Shown here: positions 10,980 to 22,904 of the stretch, piece by piece
Layout: the number at the start of each line of letters is the position of its first letter
Numbering within the stretch: the stretch's first letter is position 1
Origin: Limonium bicolor
Lineage: Eukaryota; Streptophyta; Magnoliopsida; Caryophyllales; Plumbaginaceae
Assembly: GCA_023374045.1 (NCBI GenBank)
Contig: CM041777.1
Span: 88,344,300 to 88,408,299 of the forward strand
Reading direction: 5' to 3'
DNA: 64,000 nucleotides
Program-made: the position numbers and the translations under genes
Notes under the pieces: generated by a model
Databases searched by the model: none
What the model saw: the letters and a program-made list of their open reading frames with translations, nothing else
What the model was told of the DNA's origin: nothing

Positions 10980-11552
10980 AAAAATTAACCCAACCCGAAA
11001 ACCTACCCATTTGACCTAAATCCGTCGAAACTTGATCGAAACCTGAAAATATTTAAATATAATAAATCCGAAACCCGATTGTGTTAAACCTGAAATGACC
11101 TGAATCCTGAATCTGGAAAATTTATAACCCAAAACTGACCCAAAATTATAGTAATTAAAATTTAGTCAAACTCGAATATATGAAATAATAGTGACCCTAC
11201 ACTTCACAAATATGAAATAATAACCTGAATAGATATGACAAAAAAGCTTGATTTAAAATTATTATATTTGAAAAAAAATCATAATATGCAATGTATTGAC
11301 TTTTTTGTGTTCTATGTGTATTATAATTTTACAGAAATTTGGTATACATTTATTTAATAATTTTTCAAAAAATATTAACCATGACGTGAAATTATGAAAC
11401 CCGATCCTACCCCACTGTTACAATGAACCCGATTAGACCCGAATCCGAATGACTCGATCCGAAATGACTCAAAAGTTTAATGACCGAACGAATATTGACC
11501 CGAATAAATATGACCCAAAACCTGAACGGATAACCCGTTTTGACAGGCCTAG
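10980..11552. mobile_element. Non-autonomous hAT-like relic 2
   Basis: Begins with AACCCAACCCGAAAACC and ends AACCCGTTTTGACAGGCCTAG. The right end matches the TIR style TAGGCCTGTCAAAACGGGT of plant hAT MITEs. Dense in ACCCGA/GACCC motifs at the edges and AT rich inside. No transposase. Confidence 0.45.
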
Positions 11553-11872
11553 CGTGAAGTTTTCGAGGAAGACATGGATGATATATGAGCTGAATACTTG
11601 ATCAATTGGAAGCACATAAACTCAAACACACGAGAGATACAAACCTTCACTGTTTTAGTATCTACCACAATTGAAATTTGAAGAGGTGGAGCAGCAACGA
11701 CTTTTAAGATAGCACACTCAGAAAAATTCACTATCCAAGTATATGCTTACTTTTTAAGGATGATTGAAACAATAGACCAACTTTGTCTCTCACCGATTGA
11801 AGTAGCTCCATCCAGCGTCAACAATGGATACCTCCTTTCACGATACAATTGTGCAAAAAGGTCCAACGTCTG
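11549..11872 (-). pseudogene. RAD54-like SNF2 helicase exon fragment
   Basis: RAD54 is the SNF2-family DNA translocase that helps RAD51 in homologous recombination. On the minus strand, after a splice-acceptor-like TTATTTTTCAG, the frame from 11869 reads TLDLFAQLYRERRYP, then LLTLDGATSIGERQ, and after a frame slip at ~11785 KLVYCFNHP and a stop. This fits the start of the helicase C-terminal domain of plant RAD54 (TLDLFAQ, LDG, TSI, RQKLV-F pattern, by recollection). The part beyond 11755 is too degraded to align with confidence. One exon, plus at least one frameshift and a stop, means a relic or transposon-captured fragment. Confidence 0.6.
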
Positions 11873-11915
11873 AAAAATAAATCTTTACCAGAAGAAGAGG
11901 ATGAAGAACGCCGCG

Positions 11916-12125
11916 TATGTTCCTTGTACGCCAGTTAGGGTTGCAAATACCGTGAGTGAAGTGAATGACGAGTGGCGCTGAGGATGTATGTTCCATGTTC
12001 GCCAGTTAGGGTTGCAAAATTACCGTGACCGGAGAGAATGAAGAATAGCGCAGAGCATGTACGTTCCTTGTTCAAAATTACCGTGAGCCGAGAAGAATGG
12101 CGCAGAGCATGTATGTTACTTGGCG
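11916..12125. repeat. Degenerate ~70-bp tandem repeat, four units
   Basis: Units begin near 11916, 11987, 12060 and 12112 and share TATGTTCCTTGTACGCCAGT, TAGGGTTGCAAA and TACCGTGA, then GGCGCAGAG-like ends. Spacings are 71, 73 and 52 bp. It lies between the RAD54-like fragment and the glycosyltransferase pseudogene. Confidence 0.7.
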
Positions 12126-12204
12126 GTATAGTAAACGCTGTTTTTAAAGATATTACTAGAGCCCTATAGATCACTCATATCTGCAGAAGCAATAGTCAAT
12201 TAGG

Positions 12205-13562
12205 ATGTTCAGACTTGGAAGAAAAGCTACCCGAGGTATAATCCTCTCTTCTTCGATAATATTTCTGACCTTGGTAGTAGTCATAATTTTATTGTGATCT
12301 ATCCATCCTCTCCTTAGTCTCCCCCATCAATCCAACTTGATCTCCCAATGCTTCCAAACAAATTCTTTCAACCGCCTCACCACCGTCAGCATGCGGAATT
12401 ATTCTATCTCTGCTCCCGCCGCAACCCCGAAGATTCAAACGCAGCAACCATCACCGCCAATGACCAAAACTCCACACTGACATCTACAATATTCCCCGCA
12501 GTCATCTCCATCGCTTCATCGTTATGATCAAACCAGAACCAAAAAGAACAGTACCACAGCTTCGTCCCCTCAAAAATCAACAGAGTCAACACAGTACACC
12601 ACGACATCACCCAACAAAGATAATCCTACAAGCATCAACAACCAAACAGCTGCGACGATACCGTTTAACTTCGACAAAAGAATCAGGAATTCATAAACAA
12701 AGAGTCATGCAAATCCCACTTTCTTCACTCGTTTCTCGCCAGCACCTCTGTTTCGAAAGAGGGACATGATGGCAGTTGAAAGTCTCTTCAAGACAAACCC
12801 AGATGCTGCTTGATAATCTTATCCGACGGAATGAAATCCCAGGCAGGTCAGGAGATTCTAAAGCCAATTACTGACAAGGGATACCGCATTTTAACCATTA
12901 CCCCGTATTCCCCCCTTCTAACAATACACCAGTACTCCATTGGTACGAGGGAGTCAAGAAAGGAAACATCAATCAGGAAAGAAGCATTTCCCAGAAACCT
13001 CTCAAACCTACTGAGACTCGTAGCCTGTATAAGTACGGTGGAGTTTACTTGGACACCGATTATATCATCTGAAGAACTTCTCCGACCTGAGGAAATACCA
13101 TTGGAACTGAGGTAATCGAGGAAAACGGAGACATGACGTTCAACAATGCAGTTTGGTGTTCGAGGGGGGCACCCTCTTGTCCGCATGTTTTTGGAGGATT
13201 TCGCGCTAAATTCACGGGAATATATGGGGTAACCAGGGACCGATGCTTGTAACAAGGGTGATACATAGGGTGAAGAGTGAAAACGGCGGGATGTGGCTTG
13301 AAGGAAAGAACTTCTCTGTTTTGCCGACCATGGGTTTCTACCCGGTGTACTGGAAAAATGCTGGTGAGCTGTTCCGTAGGCCGGAGGTTCTGAGGAGACG
13401 AAACGGGTAGAGGCGCTGACTGCAGAGATTAATGAGAAGAGCTATGGGCTTCATTTTTGGAATGCTATGACTAACCATATGAAAATTCCAGAAGGGAGCA
13501 TCATTTCGAGACTATACGCCGGTCATTGTATTATATGTAGAGATTTTCAAGATTTAAACTAA
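12205..13562 (+). pseudogene. Alpha-1,4-glycosyltransferase-like (Gb3 synthase/DXD family) pseudogene
   Basis: Relic of a type II Golgi glycosyltransferase of the plant 'lactosylceramide 4-alpha-galactosyltransferase-like' family. ATG at 12205 opens a short basic N-terminus and a hydrophobic anchor (GIILSSSIIFLTLVVVIILL) before a TGA at ~12295. Later pieces in changing frames: FNFDKRIR (~12660), ESLFKTNPDACLIILS (~12780), AGQEILKPITDKGYRILTIT (~12840-12900), then LYKYGGVYLDTDYII (13026-13070) holding the DXD sugar-nucleotide motif, TFNNAVWCFEGGHPLVRMFL (~13137), and the C-terminal domain ending GLHFWNAMTNHMKIPEGSII ... GHCIICRDF with a stop at 13560-13562. Gene order and length fit a single-exon gene of ~400 residues. 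At least five frameshifts or stops rule out function. The plant substrate of this family is not established. Confidence 0.85.
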
Positions 13563-15960
13563 GATTTTTCCGATCATTGTATGGGTCTCACGTATTCAAT
13601 TTATAACATTGTGACACATGTAAAATAGTTAAAATGAAAACAAACACAAATTTCACAACAGAGTTCACCACTTCATAGTCATACGTACCACCCCTCGTCC
13701 CCAATTCGATCAGCGAGTTTTTGTTTTTGATGATTAAGGCCACCACCTGTTTATTTGAATGATGAATTTGGATTCAATTCGATCAGTGAGTTATTCATCC
13801 TTTGGTGCTCATTCGTAAGTGCAATACCTGCAACAGAACTCTGGCAATCGACCTTCCTCAATTCTACTTCCATTATGGGTTTCAGCAAATTCTCACGCAC
13901 TAGTAAATTCTCTTCTAAGGGCAACACGTAGGAAGGACGAATAGTTGAGGGGAGAATCATGTTTGCAGGGCTTGAAAGGTTCTTTCAGGTAGGATTGAAG
14001 GTAGGTTGACAGTTTTTTGTTTTTAAGAACTTTCAACTCTGTTAATTTACCACATTTGTGGAGTACTTCACCTAGTGCCTCTAATTATATAAAAGAAATT
14101 AACTAGCATAAATAGAACAAATTAGTATTCAATCGATAGTGTTGACCCCAAATGGTACCATATAGCATTAAAAGTTGACAGCTGAGATGTCATCTTAGGG
14201 GTGTTCTAACTTTTGACAAAAAGCTAGGTTTTGAAGCTTTATGATAAAGCTTACTCTAGTTAACAAATATCAACTTGACAAGTGTACCATAGTCAAATGT
14301 GTAACAAATAATATATTGACATTTGTCCTTCATTTTGAGCATCACTACATTAATCTCCCATTCGTGTCCAAAGAACGGCCCCTTAGTGAATTTGGGATCT
14401 TCTCCGCATCCAATCCGACTATAATGCACACAACCTGGTGTACGATATTGATATACATCGTCGAACATTCTTTATAATTAATTTGAACAATCATCATATA
14501 ATTTAAAATCTTCAAATTTTATTTTATATGAACAATCAGTATAGCATGAACAATCTTTAAACTTATAATAAACAGTTGTATGATGCTCACGGTGAAACCG
14601 GTTGTACAATAGTTTACTCTCCTCATCGACTAGATCTCTTAGGCGGTCAATGTACCACTTTTTTTTCATTCGCGTTTTGTATTTCTGCACATATTTTGAC
14701 ATTTGTATTACTTGACCTGGTCAAAATGACAGAAAGAAAAGTCACCAGTATTGAATTGATGAGCATTTTGAAAAAAAAAATCAACACTTTTTATAATTTT
14801 AAGTGAGATTGTAAAAAAATCATTTGGCACTTATTGGTGGGTGTTTGATAAATGTAGGATGGCTTGAGCTGGAGTGTATCTATTCAATACGCTAAAATTT
14901 CGGTTTTCTTCAGCTATAATCAAATTTAATTGAAATTCAATTTAATAACTGAGTTAATTAAAAACCAATTTTTTTGAATTTAGTAACTAAATATCAAACC
15001 AAAAAAATTAAATCAGTTGTCATTACTTATAATAAATTCAATTAAACTAAATTTAAAAAATTTACGATTTTCATTAAAATTTCTATCTTTAAATTTAGTT
15101 TTAAAAAATATTTCGATTTTTTGATTAACAGAATATTCTTTTCCGAAAATCGAATATTAGGTGATATCATTCTTTTTAATAAAAGAGGGACATTGTGTGG
15201 ATGATATCATACTTACATTTTCTCATTAGATTACCTTTTTGAATGTATGACTCAAAACTGTTGACTAAGCAAATATTAAAAAAAATCTAATCGATATTTT
15301 ATTAATGTTATAACAATTTTCATAAGTACGTAATATGAAGATGTATATATAAAAGTATAGATAGTGTCAAATTCATATTTCTTGGGTAGTGGCACGGAAG
15401 TCACACCCATTGAGAGGGATGAGGTCCTAGCCTTGTTTTACTTAGGTGTGGTTCGACATTAACATAGATCCAGCACAAATATTAGTATATTGAACTGGTA
15501 TATATTAGTGTGGACTTTTTATTGTATGATATCGACATGTTTTACTCGCAACATATGTTGTTATTTTTTTTGTCCCTTCAGTTTGTCTCTTCTTCCTCTT
15601 TTTAATTACTGACTTCACATTAAAATATTAATTTATATATATTATTTATAATACCGTATAGATTAATGAAAATAAAAAACAATAATATGTAGATTAGTTG
15701 ATTTTTTATTAAAAAATTATAAAAGTATATAAAAATATGAATGATATATTAACATAAAAGTTACAAAAATATGGTATAGTTTAAAGTTGCAATTTTATTA
15801 AATAAATTCACACAATATTATTAAAAAAAATTTTAACTGTTTTCTCTTTTATTACACTTTTATATTTGTAGGAATAATAAAATTATAAAATAGCAATATA
15901 TTGTTTAGAATTTGCAATTTGTACTTAAATATTAAAAAAATGAAAATAGCAATATTGTTT
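13563..15960. other. AT-rich spacer without recognised genes
   Basis: No coding pattern, TIR or LTR recognised. A minus-strand frame at 13960-13751 (69 aa) looks protein-like but matches nothing I know. The 3' end carries a short repeat, AGCAATAT(AT)TGTTTAGAA, at ~15892 and ~15946, just outside the LINE. Confidence 0.4.
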
Positions 15961-15967
15961 AGAAGTT

Positions 15968-16880
15968 GTGCCATTGCTTGGATCACAAGGAAATGTTACG
16001 CCTGTTCATCCTACTCCAGTAGTTGTGTCGGGAGCGCCAAAGAAGGCGCTTAATTTTGGTTCGAAGGAGAAGGAGGCGGTGAAGGTTTCTGTCGACAGTG
16101 GGGAGTTAGTTACTGATGCTAATGTTTTTGTGAATCAACAACAACGGGGGAAGAACCTGGTGAGGATGTCTTGGCGAAATTCCTGCAGGCGAAGAAAACC
16201 TGGAGCGATGTTGTGGCGAACAATAGGGATCATGAGAATTGCCTGAGATTGGAGGATTTTCAAGAGACTCGCCGATCCTGAAGTTTTCGAAGGAAGAGGT
16301 AAGGGATGAGTGTAAGTTTTGGGAAAATTCCCTAGTTGGAGCTGTGCTAGGGATTCGGAGTTCCTTTTCTGCGATGGAGAATTTTGTTCAACTCCGATGG
16401 GGAAAAATTGCTTTACCTAAAATCTATTTGAATGATGCGGGGATCTTCATCTTCCGATTTGAAAAGCAGGAGGATATGTTGAAGGTGCTAGAAGCGGGAC
16501 CGTGGTTTGTTCAGGTAATCTTCCTCTTATTCTGAGAGAATGGACACCGGGCTGTAGTTGGATATTACAATCTGATGTCGATTCCTGTCTGGATTAAGTT
16601 GCCCAACTTGGATCTTCAATTTTGGTCTCCTCGAATGTTAGGGCGAATTGCGAGTAAGTTGGGTAGACCAATTTTGGCGGATAAATTGACTACTATGAAG
16701 GAGAAATTGGATAGCTAGGGTGTTGGTGGAGATTAATGCTAGGGTGCGGCCTAAGGATGAAATGTTTTGGAAAATGGGGAGGGTGAAGATTTGTCCAAAG
16801 GGTTATATATGAATGGCGAGCATGGTACTGTGAGGATTGTAGGTGTTTTGGTCATTCACCTACACATTGTAAGAAGAAGA
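15968..16880 (+). pseudogene. LINE ORF1 (DUF4283 and zinc knuckle)
   Basis: RNA-binding ORF1. KTWSDVVANNRDHENCLRL is readable at ~16190 in a frame different from the first 90 codons. A DUF4283-like block at 16260-16510 follows (LPKIYLNDAGIFIFRFEKQE, then VLEAGPWFVQ). A CCHC knuckle, CEDCRCFGHSPTHC, lies at 16829-16870. At least three frame changes separate these parts, so the ORF is dead. Confidence 0.8.
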
Positions 16881-17175
16881 AAATGAATGATAATAATGCG
16901 GAGAAAGGGGGTGATAAGGAGTTGGAGGATGGGCAGTTACAAAAGAGTGGGAATGAAGCTAGTGGTGTACTATCTGTTGTTTGTGTCTGAGCAGGAAGTC
17001 ATAGTTGTTCATCAAAAGAGCTATGAGACTAGTAAGGAGTATGCTAGTAAGGAGGAATGGACTGTTGTGGGTGCTAAAAAAGGAGCACATCAGAGACAGG
17101 AGAGTGATCTGGGGAAGGAGGTTGTAGTGAATGGAAATGGTTCTTTACCTAATGGTAAGTGCCAAATAGCATCCT

Positions 17176-20100
17176 AGAATATTAGAGGGCTGAATGCCCT
17201 CAATAAACGAGTAGGGTGGAGAAGTTTATGTTGAGAATAAAGTGAGTCTCATGCTATTTTAGAGACTCGTACCAGAAGTAGTGGTTTTAATAAGATTGAA
17301 GGTTGGGTTAATAAGAAGTGGAGGTGGGCTTCAAATATTGATAAGGACAGAATTGTCGGATCTTGCTATTGTGGGATTATAATCTATGGGATGTGTAGTG
17401 TTTGGTGATCACTAATCAACTAATTAACTGCGTGGTTGAATCAGGTAATAAGGAGCTTTGTTTCTGTTTCACTGTTGTGTATGCTGCAAACTAGAGCTCT
17501 AGCAGGGAGAAGCTTTGGGAGGATCTAAGAATTATTAAACGGTCTGTCAGGCCCATGGATTATAATGGGAGATTTTAACTGTTTGCTCAAGGATGATGAA
17601 AAGGTTAGTTGTTCTTCCTCTGTTGCGGAGATTGATGATTGTTTTGCCCAGTGTGTAGAGGATCTAGATATACATGATTTGAAGTTCTCAGGGGCGTTTT
17701 TTACTTGGTCAAATAAGCATAGTAGTGATCTGAATTCGAGAACTTACTGTAAGTTGGATAGAGTCATGGTGAATGATGGGTGGATTGGCTCCTTTGTTGA
17801 CTCTTGTGTTGTGTTTTGGCCATCTGATATTTCTGACCATTCTCCTGGCTTTAGTGATGTTGGATAGTGAAAGTACTAGGAAGCCTAATATTTTCAGATT
17901 CAGGAACATCTGGGCTTCTGATGATGGGTATAATGAGCTGATTAAAACATGTTGGCAACACGAGGTCAAAGGTTGCCCAATGTTCAGGGTGGTGCAGAGA
18001 ATGAAATCTGTTAAAGCTAAGCTTAAATGTCTGATCAAGGATAAGTTTAGTCATTTAAGGGATAAGGTGGATATGAGTAAAGAGAGGTTACATTGTGTGC
18101 ATAGGAAGATTCAAAATAGTCCATTTGACAAGTTTCTGATTGAGGAAGAAAATAAGATTATCCAGGAGCATAACCATAACACTAGCCTGTTGTACACTCA
18201 GATTGCTTAACAAGCGAAGTGTGATTGGGTGCAATTGGGTGATGAATCTAGTGCTTTCTTCCACAGAATTATGAATGCTAAGAGGGTTCTTCGAGAATTC
18301 AGGTTATGTTTAATGATCAGGGCAGAAGCTTACGAAGGAGAATGATATTGCTGATCACATTGTGTAGTTTTTCAAGAGTCTGCTGGGTGAGAAGATGCAG
18401 AATAGAAAAGCATGTAACAGTGGGATTTTCTCAAGAGGGTACTAAGATTATAGAGGAGGCTAACAATAAACTCATTTGTCCGGTTCAAGACAAAGAGATT
18501 TGGGAGGCTTTGACATCCATTAAGAATACCAAGGCACCTGGCCCGGATGGATTCAATTCTCTGTTTTTTAAATCTAGTTGGCATATCCTGGGTGATGATG
18601 TAAGAAGGCAGTAAATGCTTCTTTGAGCGGGCAAGATTATGAGGCAGATTAATGCCACTTTGATTTCCCTGGTTCCCAAAGTTGCTAACCCAACTGTTGT
18701 GAAAGATTTAAGACCTATTGCCTGCTGCAATGTTATTTACAAGTTAATTTCAAATGTTATTGCTACTAGGTTGAAAGAGGTGTTACCTGATATAGTGAAT
18801 GACTGCCAAAGGGCTTTTGTATCAGGCAGAAGTTTAGCTCACAATGTGCTTCTCTGTCAAGAGATTGTTCATGGGTATAAGAGGAAGAATATATCCCCTA
18901 GGTGTGCTTTTAAAGTCGACATCCACAAGGCTTATGATAGTTTCAGTTGGGAATTTCTCGCGGAAGCTCTCCAAGGGTTTGGTTTTCATGAAGTTTTTAT
19001 CAGATGGATAATGGTTTGTGTTTCCACCCCTTGCTATTCCTTTTTTATTAACAGACAGAGTTTTGGGTTTTTTAAGGGTGAGAGGGGCCTAAGACAGGGA
19101 GACCCCCTCTCACCTCTGTTATTTGTGTTGTGCATGGAGTATTTGAGTAGATTACTTTCCTCTGTTCAATCTGACCCAGACTTCAATTTTCATCCAAAGT
19201 GTAATAAAATTGGTCTGAATCATCTATGTTTTGCGGATGATTTGCTCATTTTTTGTAGAGGAGATGTGGGGTCTATCAGGATTATTAAGAAGATGCTGGA
19301 TGAGTTCTCACTTACCTCTGGTTTGTTAGTGAGTAACCAGAAATGTAAAGTGTTTTTTTGGTGGGGTGTGTGAGGGTGATAAAGAGGAGATTCTAAATGT
19401 TTTGATTTTTGAGGAAGGTTGTCTCCCTGTGAGATACCTTGGTGTTCCTCTTTCTGCTCAGAAACTCAAATGTGAGGATTATCTGCCTTCGATTAGTAAA
19501 ATTACGGCAAAGATTTCTCATTGGGCAGCTAGATGTTTGAGCTATACTGGTAGACTTCAGTTGGTGCAAAGTACTTTAATTAGTATGCAGAGATTTTGGT
19601 CAACTGTTTTTTTGTTCCCAAAGTCTGTCATCCAGCTAATTGAAAGGAAGTGTAGAAGATTTCTATGGTGTGGTAATGAGGATGGTAGGAAAGCACCAGT
19701 TGCCTGGGAAAATGTTTATAAACCAAAGAAGAATGGTGGTTTGGGCATTAAAGAAATCCTGTCGTGGAACAAGACAACAATTTTGTGCATCCTGATGAAG
19801 TTAAGTGTTGAAGGTAGCTGCCATTTTGCTCTGGGAAGATGGTGCTCGGAGTACATTCTGAAAAGTGAAAGTATTTGGTCTGTGAAATTGAAGGGGAATC
19901 ATGCCTATTGGTGGAAAAGTTGTTTGCTGCTCAGAGATGAAATTGTGAATAGGAACATGGTGGAGCGTGTCCAGGACATTATCAGTAACAGTAAGTTTGC
20001 TGTTAATGATTTATATATTATCTTTCATCCTGAGCAACCTAAGGGTGAGTGGAAACAAATTATCTGGAATAGTTACTGCACACCCCATTCATCTTTTATC

Positions 20101-20469
20101 TGGTGGCTTGCTTGCCATAACAGATTGGCTAGTAAGGATAGAATTATAAGATGGAACAACAATGTGAATTCGCAGTGTGTTTTTTGCGGGCTGGATGAGT
20201 CTCGAAACCATCTGTTTTTTATGTGCAAAGTTAGTAAGGAGATTTTTCAAAGCATTCTCAAATGGTTGTTGTGCAAGCTTCCGGCGGATTTCCCTATATG
20301 TATGTACTGTCTTTGGAAGTCTAGGAATAAGACTTCTCTGATGTTCAAATTGAGGTCGTCGGCTGTTAGTAGTGTTATCTACTACATTTGGAAGTTCAAA
20401 AATGAAGCCGTGTTTCAAAATATTACCCCTGATTATATTCGATGTATAGCTGATATTAAAGGGAACTGA
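17176..20469 (+). pseudogene. LINE ORF2: endonuclease, reverse transcriptase, zf-RVT
   Basis: Endonuclease remnant: NIRGLNALNKRV (17178), LETRT (~17265), MGDFNCLLKDDEK (17565), FTWSN and LDRVMVN (17700-17770), SDISDHSP (17825). RT: IKNTKAPGPDGFNSLFFK (~18520), LISLVPKVANP, RPIACCNVIYKL (18710), QRAFVSGRS, AFKVDIHKAYDSFSWEFL (18908), GLRQGDPLSPLLFVLCMEYL (19088) and the catalytic FADDLLIF (19232). After a slip at 19370 the thumb and C-terminal region follow (RYLGVPLS, then a zf-RVT block CVFCGLDESRNHLFFMC at ~20175-20225), stopping at 20467-20469. The RT core between 18639 and 19373 is intact, but frames change at ~17880, ~18210, ~18300, ~18615 and ~19370. Confidence 0.9.
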
Positions 20470-20665
20470 AAATTAGATGGAGTAAATTTAAGTACCCTGT
20501 TAATAGGAAAACAGTTAGAGCTTTGCGAGCTTTTGGCTTGCTCGAGTTATTGGTTGGTCAAAAGGGTTGAGGTATAGTCTCTGCAGTTTGTTGTAGATGG
20601 TGATTTTGTACTTGTAAATATTTTAGTTTCATTAATACAGCTTACCTTTCTTCAAAAAAAAAAAA

Positions 20666-20862
20666 TTATTGGTTATATAAATATTTTTATTTGCTTTTTT
20701 TTTCTTTTTTTACTCTAAATTAACTATTTATAGTAATATATTGTTTGTGAATTTTTCTTTTTTTTAACAAATTGTAGTTTTAAACTGTAATATAATATTT
20801 ATAGTTGTAGTACATAAAATGGAAAATACACTGCACATAACTAACTTAACTAACATATGCTA
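20666..20862. other. AT-rich flank of LINE
   Basis: T-rich tracts; AGTAATATATTGTTTGTGAATTT at ~20731 loosely resembles AGCAATATATTGTTTAGAATTT at ~15891 on the other side of the LINE, hinting that the LINE inserted into a repeat. No gene. Confidence 0.3.
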
Positions 20863-21010
20863 CAAATATGTCACACTGCCAAACAGTAGTTTTCAAACAG
20901 CTACAAATATGTGAGCACAAAACTACCAGCAAATATACTGCAAATATGTCAGCACAAAACTACCAACAAATATACTGTAAATATGTCACCGCAAAACAGC
21001 TACACAAATA
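20863..21010. repeat. 37-bp tandem repeat
   Basis: Units with AAATATGTCAGCACAAAACT, ACCAACAAATATACTG begin at 20905, 20942 and 20979, with degenerate partial units on both sides. Period 37 bp. Confidence 0.75.
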
Positions 21011-21260
21011 TGCTGCCAAAATAACCATACTAAAAAACCTAGGTCGTTTGACCTACAGAATGGGATAACAACATATTATGCGAAGCTTGAATAAGGGGGT
21101 ATCTTTAGAAGTACAAGATCCCAAAGTTTCTTTTTTCTATTTTTATTTTGTAAAATACAAGGTCCACATACTTTTCTCTCCAATATATCAATTTTAATGC
21201 TATTGATCAATATGATCTACAAATTTAAATTTTAATAGTAAAGTTTATTCAAAATATATA

Positions 21261-21494
21261 CTACCTCCGTCCCGTCATAAGTGTCCTGTTTGTTTTGGCA
21301 CGTTTTTCCACCTCAATATTAAACATATAAGGTAAAATAATTTTATAAAACTAAATTTGTATTATTAGTTTATCATGTAAGGAATCATATGCAAAACTTA
21401 AATTTTCAAAATTAATTTATCTTATATGTTAAAAATTGAAGTCAAACGACATGTCCAAATAGTAAATAGGACAGTCAAGGTGGGACGGAGGGAG
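21261..21494. mobile_element. Stowaway MITE 1
   Basis: 234 bp. Left end CTACCTCCGTCCCGTCATAA and right end (reverse complement) CTCCCTCCGTCCCACCTTGA match the Stowaway (Tc1/mariner) consensus CTCCCTCCGT. TA target duplication at 21259-21260 and 21495-21496. Inner bases (GTGTCCTGTTT near the left end, its complement near the right) are also inverted. No coding. Confidence 0.92.
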
Positions 21495-21900
21495 TATTTT
21501 AGAGATGTACCTATACTTTAATCTATCCAGATTCATCTCTAAAACCGTATATATTTTGAATATGTGGGAGTATATAGTACATCAAATGTTCATTAAACCA
21601 CACATAACCTTTATAAACAAAAAAAAAACAAAATTAACAAAACAATCAAGTATAGTGAAGAATCTTATATAATCTATACCAAGTACAACTCTACTATACT
21701 TAATAGTTTTGATATTGGAGTACTATTACTTGGTTCGTAAGTTTTTATCAACCCACAAAATATCAAACCTTAAATTGCTTATCCAAAACATTAAATCTTT
21801 ATAAACTACTTATACACCAAGTACTACTCTACTTACAGATTATGACACTGTATTGGTACATGATATATAAATATTTTTAAACTATATAAATCTTTCTTAA

Positions 21901-22442
21901 TGTAAAGTTTCCTTGAATTCTTATCTACATTTATGGTGGAGAATTTAATGGTCTACATTTATGGTGGGGTTTAATGAGTGACATTTATGGTGAAGACTTT
22001 AATTGTGGAGAGTTAATGGTCAGTATTTAATGTGGATTTTATAGACAACTTTATGCGATTTATTACCATAACTCATGGTCATTCTAGAAGACTCTAAGGA
22101 CCACCACCACTAGCTATAAATAGATGCTTATTCTTGGCACAATTCATCCATCCAATAACAGATCTAGTTTGAGAGAGTTGAGTGATAAATTTGAGAGGTT
22201 TGTATTTTTGTGAGAGTGGGAAAAGAGAAGTTATAGTCCTACCAAGTTGAGAACTCGTTTTAGGCTGGAGTTAGAGAGTTTGTGAGGATTGGGTGTCTCT
22301 TTTGTAATATCACAATATTATAGTGGAAGTTTAGATCATATTATGGTCCTGAGGTTTTTACTCTGAGTTGGAGGGTTTTCCTCATAAATTTTGTGTCTTA
22401 CTTTATTTTCATTGTTCGGGGTGTGTTAAATTCCGGTTTACA
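21901..22442 (+). repeat. Copia-type LTR fragment or solo LTR
   Basis: Ends TGTAAA...TTTACA are inverted matches. It holds a TATA box (TATAAATA, 22115-22122) and a late segment CTCATAAATTTTGTGTCTTA, CTTTATTTTC, a common closing block of Tork-type copia LTRs. No primer site or coding region follows. Flanking bases CTTAA and AATTT do not form a target duplication, so edges are uncertain. Confidence 0.45.
22115..22122 (+). promoter_or_regulatory. TATA box of LTR fragment
   Basis: TATAAATA within GCTATAAATAGATGC, centrally placed in the LTR-like segment. Confidence 0.4.
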
Positions 22443-22618
22443 AATTTAAAAAATGATTTCTACACCCCAATAATAATTTTTTAACATGATCTTTGGTAGT
22501 ATATAATATTTCCTAATTTTGGATACAAATATATAATGTAAGATACATACCATAAAAGAATTGACCAATACACCAGAACACAACAATTGTATCACGTATC
22601 TCATAAAATTCCCACAGA

Positions 22619-22900
22619 TTAATGTTTGCAAGGTCTTACAAATGTACAGTCAAAGTTGGGAAGCATATCCAATGCTTCTACTTTTCTCGTATAAGTTTTT
22701 TTAAGAACAAAACCCACAGACCTGTTAAGCCTGAGCTCAGAGGTGAGAGAATAGGTTAATTTTGAGGTGGATCGAGATACAGAAGCAATATCTCCTTGAC
22801 ATAAAAGCATATCATCATTCGCAAAGAAAAGGTGGTAGATATAAAGTGAATTGCACATGAGGGGTCGAACCTGAACTGGGTTAGGAACAGAGTTGCTCAA
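22619..22900 (-). pseudogene. LINE reverse transcriptase fragment
   Basis: Open minus frame with YHLFFANDDMLLCQGDIASV, then SELRLNRSVGFVLKKTY. This matches the catalytic FADD region of plant L1 RTs (HLFFADD-L-FC-GD, then S-LRLN) with an extra Asn splitting the Asp pair. Only ~90 codons remain; no ends or poly(A) recognised nearby. Confidence 0.6.
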
Positions 22901-22904
22901 GAGC

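Larger units (their letters stand above)
15960..20665 (+). mobile_element. L1-type LINE, decayed, with poly(A) tail
   Basis: Plus-strand order: ORF1 with DUF4283-like domain and zinc knuckle, APE-type endonuclease, reverse transcriptase, C-terminal zf-RVT region, short 3' UTR ending TTCATTAATACAGCTTACC and a run of A at 20654-20665. This is the plant L1-clade structure. The 5' edge is uncertain; ORF1 seems to begin abruptly near 15968, suggesting 5' truncation. No clear target-site duplication was found because both flanks are AT rich. Multiple frameshifts and stops. Confidence 0.9.

Noticed and set aside
13751..13960. 69-aa minus-strand ORF with protein-like composition
   Set aside because: No recognisable family, no neighbouring coding pieces; too little to call a gene.
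21901..22442. Complete solo LTR with target duplication
   Set aside because: TG...CA ends pair, but flanking 5-mers differ (CTTAA, AATTT), so it is kept only as an LTR-like fragment.
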